DNA from: Candidatus Calescibacterium sp.
Lineage (GTDB): Bacteria > Calescibacteriota > Calescibacteriia > Calescibacteriales > Calescibacteriaceae
DNA length: 64,000 nt
NCBI GenBank assembly: GCA_025060505.1
Contig: JANXBU010000007.1
Location: 47,856-111,855, forward strand
Reading direction: 5' to 3'
Positions 8,306 through 17,251 of this stretch are shown here, piece by piece. Below the pieces are notes generated by a model. The model was given only the letters and a program-made list of their open reading frames with translations. It was not told where the DNA came from and did no database searches. Numbering within the stretch: position 1 is the stretch's first letter; the number at the start of each line of letters is the position of its first letter. A program made the translations under genes and the position numbers.

Positions 8306-9008
8306 TTGATAGTATCACATTAACTATTATGAAACTGATAGATGAAATAAGAACTGTTCTTGCTGACGCTTTTCCTACTCCCTCGGTTGATTCTTCTGCT
8401 ACAAATCCAAAGAATGTTGCTATTTGCCCAGTTATGAATCCGAAGACAGCTGATTTTAAAAGTCCGCCAAGTAGATCTCTTATTTCTACAATGGTCCATA
8501 GCCCGTCTAGAAATATTCCCTCTTCCATACCTTTTATTTTGACCATATAAACAAATAGTCCTGCTAGTGACGAGGCCGATACGAGTATAAACAGAACGGA
8601 GTTACAGAAGACCGTTGCGATTATTCTTGGGAATGCTACAAAATCATACGGATTTACACCTATTGTTTCAAGGTAGGTAAATTCTCCTCTGAGTTTCATA
8701 AGTGCAATTTGTGATGAGATTGCGTTTCCAAGCACAGCTATCATTATAAGGGTTGAAATAACGGGAGCAACTTCTCTGAGCATAACAAGATTTGTTGCGG
8801 TCGGCAAGAATCTGTAAGCACCAAAGATTTCAGCCGCTTTCCATCCATGAAAGGCTGTAATTACAGCAAATGGTATACACACTCCAAGAGTTGGTGGTAG
8901 GCTAGATCTTATAAAGTCTGCGCTTGCAAGTATAGTTTCTCTGAAAAATATTTTCCTTGTGAATGCAAGTAAAAATTCAAAATTATATTTCAAAAAGTTT
9001 AAAATCAT
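8268..9008 (-). CDS. mlaE: MlaE-family ABC transporter permease (phospholipid transport)
   Basis: MlaE is the inner-membrane permease of the Mla/MCE system that moves phospholipids between inner and outer membrane. The 246-residue protein has about five hydrophobic segments and the family core LREVAPVISTLIMIAVLGNA, followed by KLRGEFTYLETIGVNPYDFVAFPRIIA, where E-T-I-G-V-N/D-P is characteristic. The usual neighbours mlaF (ATPase) and mlaD are absent; an MCE protein occurs at 34321. The gene overlaps the convergent aminotransferase by 38 bases, so its C-terminus is fixed by the stop at 8268. Confidence 0.93.
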   Translation of the reverse strand: MILNFLKYNFEFLLAFTRKIFFRETILASADFIRSSLPPTLGVCIPFAVITAFHGWKAAEIFGAYRFLPTATNLVMLREVAPVISTLIMIAVLGNAISSQIALMKLRGEFTYLETIGVNPYDFVAFPRIIATVFCNSVLFILVSASSLAGLFVYMVKIKGMEEGIFLDGLWTIVEIRDLLGGLLKSAVFGFITGQIATFFGFVAEESTEGVGKASARTVLISSISFIIVNVILSIILFGEVSYELR

Positions 9009-9056
9009 ATATATCTAGCAACGATAGAAGAAAAAATAATCAAAGGTGCAGAATTT

Positions 9057-9503
9057 ATGTTAAGTGAAGAAAAAAAAGATCTTTTATTTGAGGTTATATC
9101 TGTTGAGATAGACTGGGATATGGATTATCAGAAACTTGTTTTTGGTTGCAAAGTTAAGTTGAAGATGAGAATAGGAAATAGAATAAAGCTGGGTTTTGCT
9201 TCATCAAGAGATGGTCAGATAAATGCTTTTGATGTTGCACTCAGACAGATAATAAAGGATTTTTATCCTGAGATAGATAATGTATCTATAACAAATTTTT
9301 CTGTACAGCTTGTTGAGGGAGCAGAAAAGAAGGGAACAGCTGGGTACGTGAGAGTTAGAATTACTGTTAATTTTGAAAATGACTCAAGAGATTTTGAAGG
9401 TATGGGTGCAGATCTTGTTGCCACTGCAATAGACACGATATCAACAGCTTACAACTATGCTATATCTGAGATAATAAACAGAAAAAAAGAAGTTCTCGTT
9501 TAG
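9057..9503 (+). CDS. Stand-alone LeuA-type regulatory (dimer) domain protein
   Basis: A 148-residue protein without a catalytic barrel. Its sequence follows the C-terminal allosteric domain of 2-isopropylmalate/homocitrate synthases: a GFASSRDGQINAFDVALRQI segment (equivalent of G-x-G-P-V/I-D-A), then a VSITNFSVQLVEGAEKKGTA strand pair, VRVRITVNF, and the G-x-G-A-D-L-V-x-A-x-x-x-x-x-x-x-A-Y terminal helix. In LeuA this domain binds leucine and dimerises. As a free protein it may regulate a separate synthase or bind a metabolite. AAAGGTG precedes the ATG. The neighbouring class IV aminotransferase could belong to the same pathway, but that is inference. Confidence 0.7.
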   Translation: MLSEEKKDLLFEVISVEIDWDMDYQKLVFGCKVKLKMRIGNRIKLGFASSRDGQINAFDVALRQIIKDFYPEIDNVSITNFSVQLVEGAEKKGTAGYVRVRITVNFENDSRDFEGMGADLVATAIDTISTAYNYAISEIINRKKEVLV

Positions 9504-9523
9504 TTCTTTCTAAAATGTAGCTT

Positions 9524-10885
9524 ATGGGTGTTTCTGTATTCAAAGCAATAAGGTCGCCAGTAGCGAAAATCATATATATCCTGCTTGCTGCTGCATTCTT
9601 CATAGGATTTGGAGTCCTGACAGCAATCCAGCCAACTCAAACTGTTCCTAAAATAGAATATGGAAAAAATGATATATACTCTGATGAGTTCTTTCTAGTT
9701 GTCAGAGAATTTCAAAATACCGAAGGAGATGAAAATCAGCTCATGAGAAACGCTTTTGATATGATGCTTGCAAGAAAGTCTGTATCGGTTCTTATGGAGC
9801 ATCTTGGTTTCAATCTGACAGACGATATGATTTCTGCTATAGTTATGGGGTCAGCTGGATTGCAGGGACAACAAGATTACATGAATCTTATACGTTCTGT
9901 TGGAGCTACAAGGAAATCTTTTGAAAACTATGTAAGAGATTCTTACTACTTTACTAAATTCCAAGATCTGATCGTTAGAGTTCAAACAATCGGAGATCTT
10001 TCCGAGTTTCAAGAAATTATCTCCTGGATAGGAGGTTTGAGGAATCTCTCAATTGCTGAGATAAAGAAGACTTCTTTTGAGGTAAATGTATCTGATCAAG
10101 ACATAAAGAATTATTATCTTTTCAATCAATCTGATTTTAAAATTCCCGAGACAAGAGATTTTTGGATTGCACGTTTCCCTTCTTCTCAAACAGCTTCTGA
10201 TTTCTTCAACTCAAACTACGGTAAGGATTTCAAGACCTTTGACGAATTTAGATTGGCTACTGAATCTCTGGGTGGCAAACCAACAGAAATTAATATAGGT
10301 AAAGACAAAGCTACCGATGTTCTTGCTCAATTTTTCTCAGAGAACCTGACGGAGGGAACTTTACTTCAACCGCTTGAGGTTCAGGGTCAATGGTGGGTTA
10401 TATATATAAAGAAGGTTTCAAAAGAGAGGGTGAAAACCTATGAGGAAGCTCTCCCAGAGATAAAAGAAATTATTATTTCAAAAAAGCTTGTTGAAAAGGT
10501 TGAGAAGTTTATAAATGATACCAAGGAGAAAGTAAAGTCAACACAAGATTTTGAAAGCGTCTTTGATCCTATTTCAGAGAAGATATATCGTGAGAAGATT
10601 GTTGCTTACATAGGTATGTATCCAATTATAGGGGCTTCGCCTGAAATTGAAAAAAGCGTGCTTTCAAGGGAGCAGAATTTTATCTTTCCAAAACCAATAC
10701 AGAAAGAGAAAAAGATATATGTTGTTTTTATTGGAGAACATATTCCTTCACAGGATGAATTTACCAGATTTCTTATGTTTGATACAGAAAAGTTCATTCA
10801 AGATAGTGTTATATTTGTTCTTAATCAGTATGAAATCAAACCTAAATCAAAAGACGAAGCTATAAAGGTTTTATCCGGAAGATGA
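9524..10885 (+). CDS. SurA/PpiD-like periplasmic folding factor, membrane-anchored
   Basis: A 453-residue protein with one N-terminal membrane anchor (about residues 13-36) and the rest probably periplasmic. It has the PpiD/SurA architecture: a helical SurA_N-type domain (about 60-185, with GATRKSFENYVRDSYY), a parvulin-like region (about 200-320, ending QWWVIYIKKVSKERVKTYEE), and a C-terminal helical part that re-enters the chaperone fold. Proteins of this kind help outer-membrane and secreted proteins fold after export. The parvulin core is poorly conserved, so it may act as a chaperone only. It begins 20 bases after the LeuA-like gene. Confidence 0.7.
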   Translation: MGVSVFKAIRSPVAKIIYILLAAAFFIGFGVLTAIQPTQTVPKIEYGKNDIYSDEFFLVVREFQNTEGDENQLMRNAFDMMLARKSVSVLMEHLGFNLTDDMISAIVMGSAGLQGQQDYMNLIRSVGATRKSFENYVRDSYYFTKFQDLIVRVQTIGDLSEFQEIISWIGGLRNLSIAEIKKTSFEVNVSDQDIKNYYLFNQSDFKIPETRDFWIARFPSSQTASDFFNSNYGKDFKTFDEFRLATESLGGKPTEINIGKDKATDVLAQFFSENLTEGTLLQPLEVQGQWWVIYIKKVSKERVKTYEEALPEIKEIIISKKLVEKVEKFINDTKEKVKSTQDFESVFDPISEKIYREKIVAYIGMYPIIGASPEIEKSVLSREQNFIFPKPIQKEKKIYVVFIGEHIPSQDEFTRFLMFDTEKFIQDSVIFVLNQYEIKPKSKDEAIKVLSGR

Positions 10886-10904
10886 TTTTATTGTGAAGAT
10901 GTTT

Positions 10905-12188
10905 TTATTGTGGTGAATGTTCTGTTTCCTTGATGTCTATTCCAAATTTTCCTTCGTTTTCAATACTTTCTATGAATTTCTGAACAAGCTCGGTGTAGTG
11001 CTTTATTTTTCCTATTTCTTCTTCGCTTCTTGTGATCCAGACGGTTTTCATTTTAGTTCTCTGTGAGAAGTTTATATTTTTCTCATATATGTTTTGAGCG
11101 AGGTCAAGAGCTCTTTTAATTTCTTTGAGTAATTCTGCTATATAAATCTGTTTCTCTTCTTCTGTTCTCAGTTCTTTTGGGATAGGGGAGGATGTTATAT
11201 CTTCGAAAAGATACCTGTATGTTTCTCCTATCTTGAATACACCAGCTGTCATCCACCACGGATGCCTTTCTTTTACAGCCGAAAAATATTCTCTTTGAGC
11301 TTCAATGAGTTTTCTTACTTTCTTTTTGATATTTTCTGCATTGTCGTTGGGTATAAGAATTGCTTCAATAAATTGTATATTTCCACGACAAAGGTAAAGT
11401 ATTGTTTTTGTTTCGTTTTCTTCTGTTGGATTTATGAGTATCTTGTTTATTTCAGACCATATTGATTCTACTTGTTTTTTTAGTTCTTTTGAACTTTTGG
11501 TTTCTTTGAGTTCTGAATTTGTGTTGTTTAATATTCCAAGAGATTGAGTTTTGTTCAGAAGTTCTCCGAGAATTTTTTCAGTTTTATCAAGCAGCAGTAT
11601 TGTTTGGGCGAATCTTTTTCTTCTTTCATCGGAAAATTCAGCTGGATTTATTTTCACTTCCTTGCCTTGTGCCAGCTTTATTCTTGTGGATCTCAAAACT
11701 GAGTCTTCTTTTATGTCATAGTTCTCACTTGCTGTGAGTGATTCATATATTTTCAAAGCTTCGTTTTCATTTCCAAGTCTCTCTATACCAATTGCTAAAT
11801 TGAACATTACTACTTCTCTGTATTCTTTGTTTGGGGAGTTATCTACAAGAACTCTGAATATTTTTACTGCTGTTTCTATTTCTCCGTTTGAATAAAATTG
11901 CATAGCTTTGTCGAACATTTCTTCGTAGGTTCTCACATTAAGCTCTTCTTTCAGAGCATCGTACTCAAATATCAGTGGTTTTTTCGCGGGTGCTTTTGGT
12001 TCAGCTATATCTTGTTGAATATCCTTTTTTTTTGATTCTTTTTGCCCTGATTCTTCTTTTGTTTGGATTCTCTGTTCGCTCTGACATTCTTCGCATAGAA
12101 AGTCTATTTTCTCTATTTTTTTCGGTTCTTTGGCACAGCTCTGAAGAATCAGGAGGATACCAAGTATAAGGAATTTGTTCAAAAACAT
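10905..12188 (-). CDS. TPR-containing lipoprotein, function unknown
   Basis: The 427-residue precursor starts with a lipoprotein signal peptide whose lipobox is LQSC (Cys18). A low-complexity Glu/Lys linker (about 40-75) follows, then tetratricopeptide-like helices (about 90-165: FYSNGEIETAVKIFRVLVDN, then LAIGIERLGNENEALKIYES). The rest is helical and Glu/Lys-rich, ending ETEHSPQ. It is probably a scaffold at the periplasmic face. It is convergent with the foldase gene (19-base gap) and divergent from secD. I do not recognise the family. Confidence 0.6.
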   Translation of the reverse strand: MFLNKFLILGILLILQSCAKEPKKIEKIDFLCEECQSEQRIQTKEESGQKESKKKDIQQDIAEPKAPAKKPLIFEYDALKEELNVRTYEEMFDKAMQFYSNGEIETAVKIFRVLVDNSPNKEYREVVMFNLAIGIERLGNENEALKIYESLTASENYDIKEDSVLRSTRIKLAQGKEVKINPAEFSDERRKRFAQTILLLDKTEKILGELLNKTQSLGILNNTNSELKETKSSKELKKQVESIWSEINKILINPTEENETKTILYLCRGNIQFIEAILIPNDNAENIKKKVRKLIEAQREYFSAVKERHPWWMTAGVFKIGETYRYLFEDITSSPIPKELRTEEEKQIYIAELLKEIKRALDLAQNIYEKNINFSQRTKMKTVWITRSEEEIGKIKHYTELVQKFIESIENEGKFGIDIKETEHSPQ

Positions 12189-12313
12189 AAAGGTATTATT
12201 TTAATTCTTTTGAATGTTTTGTCGTCTTTTCCGAGTTTTATGAATTGTCTATTATCTTTATTTATCTTTGATTCCGTTTTTCTGTTGGCATAAATTTCTG
12301 ACAAAATAAAATG

Positions 12314-12342
12314 TTGTTAGGTTTTCTGTAAATTCATAATAG
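12314..12342 (+). promoter_or_regulatory. Candidate promoter of the secDF operon, possibly leaderless
   Basis: TTGTTA (12314-12319) and TAATAG (12337-12342) are 17 bases apart and match -35 and -10 elements moderately well. The secD ATG is at 12347, so transcription would begin at or next to the start codon. No ribosome-binding site precedes the ATG, which agrees with a leaderless message. Inference from sequence only. Confidence 0.4.
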
Positions 12343-12346
12343 TTTT

Positions 12347-13969
12347 ATGAACTGGCGCGCCATTTTGCTGATTTTATCTATTGTACTCTTCGGTTCAATC
12401 ATAGCTTGGAGGGGTGTCAAGCTTGGTCTTGATCTTAGGGGTGGGTCTTACTTTCTTCTGAATGTCAGAACAGATCTGGCGTCTCAAAACTATGTTGAGA
12501 AATTGGCTTCAGACATCCTTTCAAAGTTCAGAGAGAGATATGGAACAGAGATTACAGATCCTGTGCTCGTTCAAGGTGAAAGAGTATATGTAAAATACAT
12601 AACAGATTTTATTGATTTCGTAAAAAAAGAGTTTCCATCTTTTGAGTATGCCAGTTTAGATTACGTTGATGGTATTAGCTATTCTATCTTTTCTCTGAAT
12701 CAGAATGAAAAGAAGGAGATTGAGGATTTAGCTGTGACGCAAGCTTTGCAGGTGATAATTTCAAGGATTGATGAATTTGGAGTTGCCGAACCACAGATAT
12801 TTAAGTTTGGTAGATCTCGCATAGTTGTTCAGCTTCCAGGTGTTACAGATCCAGAAAGGGCAAAACAGCTTATTGGTAGAACGGCTCTCTTGGAGTTCAG
12901 AATACTTGATGATCAGGCTGATTATTTTGTGAATGTAAATCCACCGGAGGGTATATATAAATCCACAGAGATAGGTTCAGGTGGTAATCAGATTAGTTAT
13001 TTTTGGGCTTACGAAAAGGATTTGGAGAAGCTGAGTAATTTCGTTCAGACTTTAACCCCCTATTCTCAGGGTCGTTTGATACTTCTCGGAAGAGATGAAA
13101 GAGAGGGTATTTTCAGAACTTATGTCCTTTCTCCGGTAGCTGAACTGACGGGTGCTTATTTGAAAGATGCAAGGGTTCGTATGAATTCAATTACTAACGA
13201 GCCCTATGTTCTTCTTGCTTTTAACTCGGAGGGAGCGAGGATTTTTGAGAATCTGACTTCTCAGAATGTTGGGAGACGTCTTGCTATAGTTTTGGAGCAA
13301 AAAGTTTTCTCTGCACCAGTTATAAGGGAAAGAATTGGAGGAGGAGTTGCTTCTATTGAAGGCAGGTTCACAATAGAGGACGCAAGAGAACTCGCGGCTG
13401 TTTTGAGGGCAGGAGCTCTGCCAGCTCCGGTTGAGTTTGAGGAGGAAAGAACAGTTGGCCCATCTTTGGGAGAAGATTCCATTAGAAAGGGACTCATTGC
13501 TTCTGCCATAGGTGCCTCTGCTACCGCTCTGTTTATGATTTTCTACTATAAAATCTCTGGACTGGTTGCAATGTTTGGTGTTCTTATTGCTCTATTGTTT
13601 ATCTTCGGAATGCTTTCTATTTTCGGAGCAACTTTGACTCTCCCCGGAATTGCAGCCATAGCCCTTACAGTTGGTATGACAGTTGATAACAACATTATAA
13701 TATTCGAAAGAATAAGGGAGGAGCTTCTGAAGAGATTTTCTATCAAACCGTCGGTTGACTCGGGACACAAGCTCGGTATGGCAACAATAATAGATGCTAA
13801 TATGACGACTTTAATTGCTGCGATATTTATTTTCCAATTTGGAACAGGTCCTGTAAGGGGGTTTGCTCTCAACTTAACATTGGGGATTTTGGGAGCATTT
13901 TACGGATCTATTTTCGCTTCAAAGTTAATAATGGATTTTCTCGTAAAAAGGAGGATTTTCAGTATTTGA
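12347..13969 (+). CDS. secD: Protein-export membrane protein SecD
   Basis: SecD, with SecF, uses the proton gradient to complete protein export on the periplasmic side of SecYEG. The 540-residue protein has an N-terminal membrane helix, the D1 motif GVKLGLDLRGGSYFLL, the large periplasmic P1 domain (including RIDEFGVAEPQI and VQLPGVTDPERAKQLIG), and five C-terminal membrane helices with LTVGMTVDNNIIIFERIREE and FAxxLTLGIL-type motifs. Its length is typical of the non-enterobacterial form. secF follows 16 bases later with an AAAGGAGG site. Confidence 0.97.
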   Translation: MNWRAILLILSIVLFGSIIAWRGVKLGLDLRGGSYFLLNVRTDLASQNYVEKLASDILSKFRERYGTEITDPVLVQGERVYVKYITDFIDFVKKEFPSFEYASLDYVDGISYSIFSLNQNEKKEIEDLAVTQALQVIISRIDEFGVAEPQIFKFGRSRIVVQLPGVTDPERAKQLIGRTALLEFRILDDQADYFVNVNPPEGIYKSTEIGSGGNQISYFWAYEKDLEKLSNFVQTLTPYSQGRLILLGRDEREGIFRTYVLSPVAELTGAYLKDARVRMNSITNEPYVLLAFNSEGARIFENLTSQNVGRRLAIVLEQKVFSAPVIRERIGGGVASIEGRFTIEDARELAAVLRAGALPAPVEFEEERTVGPSLGEDSIRKGLIASAIGASATALFMIFYYKISGLVAMFGVLIALLFIFGMLSIFGATLTLPGIAAIALTVGMTVDNNIIIFERIREELLKRFSIKPSVDSGHKLGMATIIDANMTTLIAAIFIFQFGTGPVRGFALNLTLGILGAFYGSIFASKLIMDFLVKRRIFSI

Positions 13970-13985
13970 AAGGAGGTTTAATATA

Positions 13986-15185
13986 ATGTCTGAAAAAGAT
14001 AAACTAAAAAAGAAGATTTTTAAAGAGGGAGAAAAGAAACCAGATGAAGTAAAACCGTCTCAGGTTCAGAAAGTGCAAAAGCAGGTAGAAGCTCCGGAAC
14101 CAGTTAAGGAGGAGATACCTGTTGCAGAAACAAGGCCAGAGGAGCGAAAAGAGGAAATATTGAAGATACCAGAGCTCGGAGTAGAAGTTAAATTATCTCA
14201 GAAGCAACCGATACAGCCAAAAGCTCCGAAGTTTTTCTCAATTTTTCCGCGTGGAAAAATCATAAAGTTCATGGAAAAAAGAAAGTTAGGATATATTTTT
14301 TCTGGGCTTTTGTTCATTTTTTCATTGTTTGTAATATTGTCTGGTAGGGTTCCACTCGGTGTTGATTTCAAAGGCGGGCTTTCAGCAGATGTCAAGTTTG
14401 CAAATCCCATAAGAATAGATGATGTAAGATCTCTGCTCCCGGAGGCATCAGTTCAGAGTATCGGGGAAAACGCTTTTCTTATAAAACTTCCATTAGATGT
14501 TATTGAAGCTGAGAGAACAGAGGAGGGAATCAAGAAAGATCCAGCACAGGTTTTGTCTGAAAGAATGCAGGGACTTGGTCAGTTTGAAATAATGAAAATA
14601 GAAACTGTTGGAAGTATAATAGGTCGTGAGCTCAGAGAAAAAGGTGTTTTAGCTTTTGCTTTGAGCTTGATTGGAATATTTATATATATAACTTTCCGAT
14701 TTGAGTGGAGGTTTGCAATAGGTGCGGTTTTGGCTCTAATTCACGATATTATAATTACACTTGGAATAATATCTGTTCTTGGTGTTGAACTTTCAATTGT
14801 CACTTTGGCTGGACTTCTAACTCTTGCTGGTTATTCGGTCAATGACTCCGTTATAGTTGCAGATAGGATAAGAGAAAAACTAAGGTTCGCAAGAGGCCTT
14901 TGGACATCTGAAACAATAAACAAGGCGATTACAGATACGCTACCAAGGACTATTATAACTGGTATAACTACTCTGTTTCCATCTGTTGCACTTATTATTT
15001 TTGGTGGAGAGGTTTTAAGAGATATCGGGATAACGTTTGCAGTCGGCTTAATAATTGGAACTTATTCTTCGATTTACATTTGTTCTGCCATCGCATATGA
15101 TATATATCTTTCTCAGCGTACAAAGAAGCAGGAAGATAAGCAAAAGGTTCAGTCCACAACTACTTCTTATGTAAAAGCAAATTGA
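13986..15185 (+). CDS. secF: Protein-export membrane protein SecF with long charged N-terminal extension
   Basis: Partner of SecD. Residues about 95-385 carry the SecF fold: a first membrane helix, GVDFKGGLSADVKF, and the C-terminal bundle with LSIVTLAGLLTLAGYSVNDS (D-S-V-I-V-x-D-R-I-R-E), ITGITTLFPSVALIIFGG. The first about 90 residues are an extra Lys/Glu/Pro/Gln-rich cytoplasmic segment (EKKPDEVKPSQVQKVQKQVE and similar) that typical SecF proteins lack, making this protein 399 residues. A strong AAAGGAGG lies upstream. The TGA overlaps the next ATG by one base. Confidence 0.95.
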   Translation: MSEKDKLKKKIFKEGEKKPDEVKPSQVQKVQKQVEAPEPVKEEIPVAETRPEERKEEILKIPELGVEVKLSQKQPIQPKAPKFFSIFPRGKIIKFMEKRKLGYIFSGLLFIFSLFVILSGRVPLGVDFKGGLSADVKFANPIRIDDVRSLLPEASVQSIGENAFLIKLPLDVIEAERTEEGIKKDPAQVLSERMQGLGQFEIMKIETVGSIIGRELREKGVLAFALSLIGIFIYITFRFEWRFAIGAVLALIHDIIITLGIISVLGVELSIVTLAGLLTLAGYSVNDSVIVADRIREKLRFARGLWTSETINKAITDTLPRTIITGITTLFPSVALIIFGGEVLRDIGITFAVGLIIGTYSSIYICSAIAYDIYLSQRTKKQEDKQKVQSTTTSYVKAN

Positions 15186-15655
15186 TGAGAACCTTATACA
15201 TAATTTCGGTTTTTCTCCATATACTTTCTGTTATATTCTGGCTTGGTGGAGCTACTTTTCTATCTTTTGTCTTGATACCTTCTATATCAAAGTCTCAAGA
15301 ATATCCTGCTTTATTTGAGAAGATTGCAAAAAGGTACAGCGGAATAACTTGGAGTTTGATTTTCCCACTCATACTTATCACTGGATACTTCAATGCTTAT
15401 ATGAGAACAGGTTTTTTCTCTCCGGCAAAATGGATTGAGGTTTCTTATGATACTTTTTTAAAATTTCATATATTTTTTCTTATAGTTCTTCTGAGTGCAG
15501 TTCATGATTTTTGGCTTGGTAAGAAAGCTGTTGAACATCTGAAAGCCGGAAAAAGTTCTCCGTTAAGGAAAGCTTCTGCTTGGATCGGACGAATAAACTT
15601 TGTTTTGGGCATAATTATGCTACTTCTGGGAATCAGGATTGTAAGAGGTTGGTAG
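15185..15655 (+). CDS. Four-helix membrane protein, CopD/DUF4149-like
   Basis: A 156-residue inner-membrane protein with four predicted helices (about 5-28, 55-75, 95-117, 137-155). FLHILSVIFWLGGATFLSFVLIP, with the His-x(6)-W-x-G-G pattern, recalls CopD-like and DUF4149/DUF2269 proteins, in which paired histidines may bind haem or copper. The start used is the ATG that overlaps the secF TGA (TGATG), which signals translational coupling; an in-frame TTG lies one codon upstream. Its position between secF and tmk says little about function. Confidence 0.6.
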   Translation: MRTLYIISVFLHILSVIFWLGGATFLSFVLIPSISKSQEYPALFEKIAKRYSGITWSLIFPLILITGYFNAYMRTGFFSPAKWIEVSYDTFLKFHIFFLIVLLSAVHDFWLGKKAVEHLKAGKSSPLRKASAWIGRINFVLGIIMLLLGIRIVRGW

Positions 15656-15662
15656 TATTGTG

Positions 15663-16346
15663 ATGGATTTTGACCTCAAAGAATGGATTTCCCGTATAAA
15701 ATCCTTAAAAGATATTCCAAGATTTATAGCTTTTGAAGGAATTGAGGGTTCCGGAAAAACAACTCAGGCGAAGCTTCTTGGTAGCTTTTTGAAAAAGTGT
15801 GGTTTTAATGTGAAGGTTGTGAGAGATCCCGGTTTTACTCCCCTTGGAGAGAAGATAAGAAAAATACTCAAGTCTGAGGTAAACATAGACTCTGTAAGTG
15901 AACTATTCTTGTTCCTCGCTGCAAGAAGGCAGCTTGTTGTTGATGTTGTGAGACCTGCTTTGAGAAAGGGAATAGTTGTGATAACAGATAGATTTACGAA
16001 TTCTACTCTTGCATATCAGGGAAGAGGTAGAGGTCTTATGCCGGAGACTCTTCCGATGCTCTGCTATATCGCAACAGGCGGGGTAGAGCCAGAGCTAACA
16101 TTTGTTCTTGATATTGATCCTGAAAAAGGACTGCAAAGAGCAAAGAAAAGATCTGAAAGCGAAAAATCAAAAGAAGATAGATTTGAGGCTCAGGATATAC
16201 AGTTTCACAGGAGAATAAGAGAGTTTTACGCTGAGCTTGCCGAGAACTCTGAAAATGTATTCATTATAGATTCATCTCAAGATATATACTCGGTTTTTGC
16301 TGACGTTGTTAGTAAGCTTTATGAATTCTCAAAAGAAAAGTTCTAA
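15663..16346 (+). CDS. tmk: Thymidylate kinase (dTMP kinase)
   Basis: Converts dTMP to dTDP with ATP. The P-loop is EGIEGSGKTT, the substrate region shows DPGFTPLGEKIR, the DR-x motif is VITDRFTNSTLAYQGRGRG, and the lid segment follows LDIDPEKGLQRAKKR. At about 227 residues it is slightly longer than average because about 20 residues precede the P-loop strand. I use the ATG at 15663; a GTG lies one codon before. It is the last gene of the secD-secF-membrane protein-tmk run. Confidence 0.96.
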   Translation: MDFDLKEWISRIKSLKDIPRFIAFEGIEGSGKTTQAKLLGSFLKKCGFNVKVVRDPGFTPLGEKIRKILKSEVNIDSVSELFLFLAARRQLVVDVVRPALRKGIVVITDRFTNSTLAYQGRGRGLMPETLPMLCYIATGGVEPELTFVLDIDPEKGLQRAKKRSESEKSKEDRFEAQDIQFHRRIREFYAELAENSENVFIIDSSQDIYSVFADVVSKLYEFSKEKF

Positions 16347-16360
16347 ATTTTTGGTAGAAT

Positions 16361-16444
16361 ATGAGATATGATTATTCAATAAAGATAACTTTTGAGAAAG
16401 TAGCTCTTGCAGTTCTGAAAATTCTTGGATAAGAATTTGTTGAG
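16361..16444 (+). pseudogene. Disconnected 5' end of the Rpn-type nuclease gene
   Basis: A 23-codon frame starting at ATG 16361 and ending at TAA 16430-16432. It is in the same frame as the nuclease gene that follows, and together they would give one continuous protein if the TAA were a sense codon. One base change would be enough to create it. Confidence 0.65.
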
Positions 16445-17251
16445 GTGAAACCTATTCCGCTTGAGATGCAGTTAGGTAAGCTTGTAGCTGATTTTTTAGC
16501 TATTGTTAAGCTCAAAGACGGAACCGAGTTTATTTTGCACATTGAATTTCAGACAAAAAACGATCCAGATATGCCAAAGAGAATGCTTGGTTATTTTTAT
16601 GTTATAGTTTCAAGATATGATCTTCCGTTAAGACAGATTGTGATTTACTTGGGAAGGGAAGAACTCAGGATGAAAAATAAGATAGAGATGAAGAATGAGG
16701 ATACATCTATTTTTTATGAATACAGAATAATAGATCTGAAAAATGTAGAAGCGGATAAATTTTTGGAATCAGATGCTCCAGATGTTTATTTGCTTGGAGT
16801 ACTTGGGAAGACTCAGAACATATCAGAAATTATAAAGAAGATAATAACAAGGCTCAGAGAAAGTTTTGAGAAAAGAGAGATAAGCAACCACAATTTGTTA
16901 GAATATATAAATAGGTTAGGGGTATTTGCAGAGCTCAGAGACATAAGAGAAGATTTAAGAAGGGAGGTAGAAAAAGCATTGATAGATATAGATATAACGA
17001 AAACGTGGTTGTATCAGGAGGGAAAACAAGAGGGACTTGAAGAAGGGATACAGCAGGGAATAAAGAAAGGCTTGAGGGAGGCATTGTTATTAGATATACG
17101 CATCAAGTTTGGTAAAATATCTAAATCAATCAAAAAAGAGATAATGCGGATTGATGATGTAAACAAACTTAGGCTCCTGAAGAAGGAAGTGATAAAATCG
17201 AAGACTTTGAAAGAATTTGAGAAAAAGCTTAAATCTATAAATAACAGCTGA
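16445..17251 (+). CDS. Rpn-type PD-(D/E)XK nuclease/transposase-family protein, 5' end interrupted
   Basis: The PD-(D/E)XK core reads KLVADFLAIVKLKDGTEFIL followed by HIEFQTKNDPDMP (acidic residue and E-x-Q), then RMLGYFY and IVIYLG, as in the Rpn (recombination-promoting nuclease) family. A C-terminal helical region has the typical EEG/EGL/EGI repeat (QEGKQEGLEEGIQQGIKKGL). The same frame extends upstream to an ATG at 16361 and encodes a fitting N-terminus (MRYDYSIKITFEKVALAVLK, then ILG) but is cut by TAA at 16430-16432, after which EFVEVKPIPLEMQ continues. A GTG at 16445 could restart translation. Either the gene is recently disabled or a shortened protein is made. A decayed relative lies at 62590-63150. 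Confidence 0.8.
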   Translation: MKPIPLEMQLGKLVADFLAIVKLKDGTEFILHIEFQTKNDPDMPKRMLGYFYVIVSRYDLPLRQIVIYLGREELRMKNKIEMKNEDTSIFYEYRIIDLKNVEADKFLESDAPDVYLLGVLGKTQNISEIIKKIITRLRESFEKREISNHNLLEYINRLGVFAELRDIREDLRREVEKALIDIDITKTWLYQEGKQEGLEEGIQQGIKKGLREALLLDIRIKFGKISKSIKKEIMRIDDVNKLRLLKKEVIKSKTLKEFEKKLKSINNS

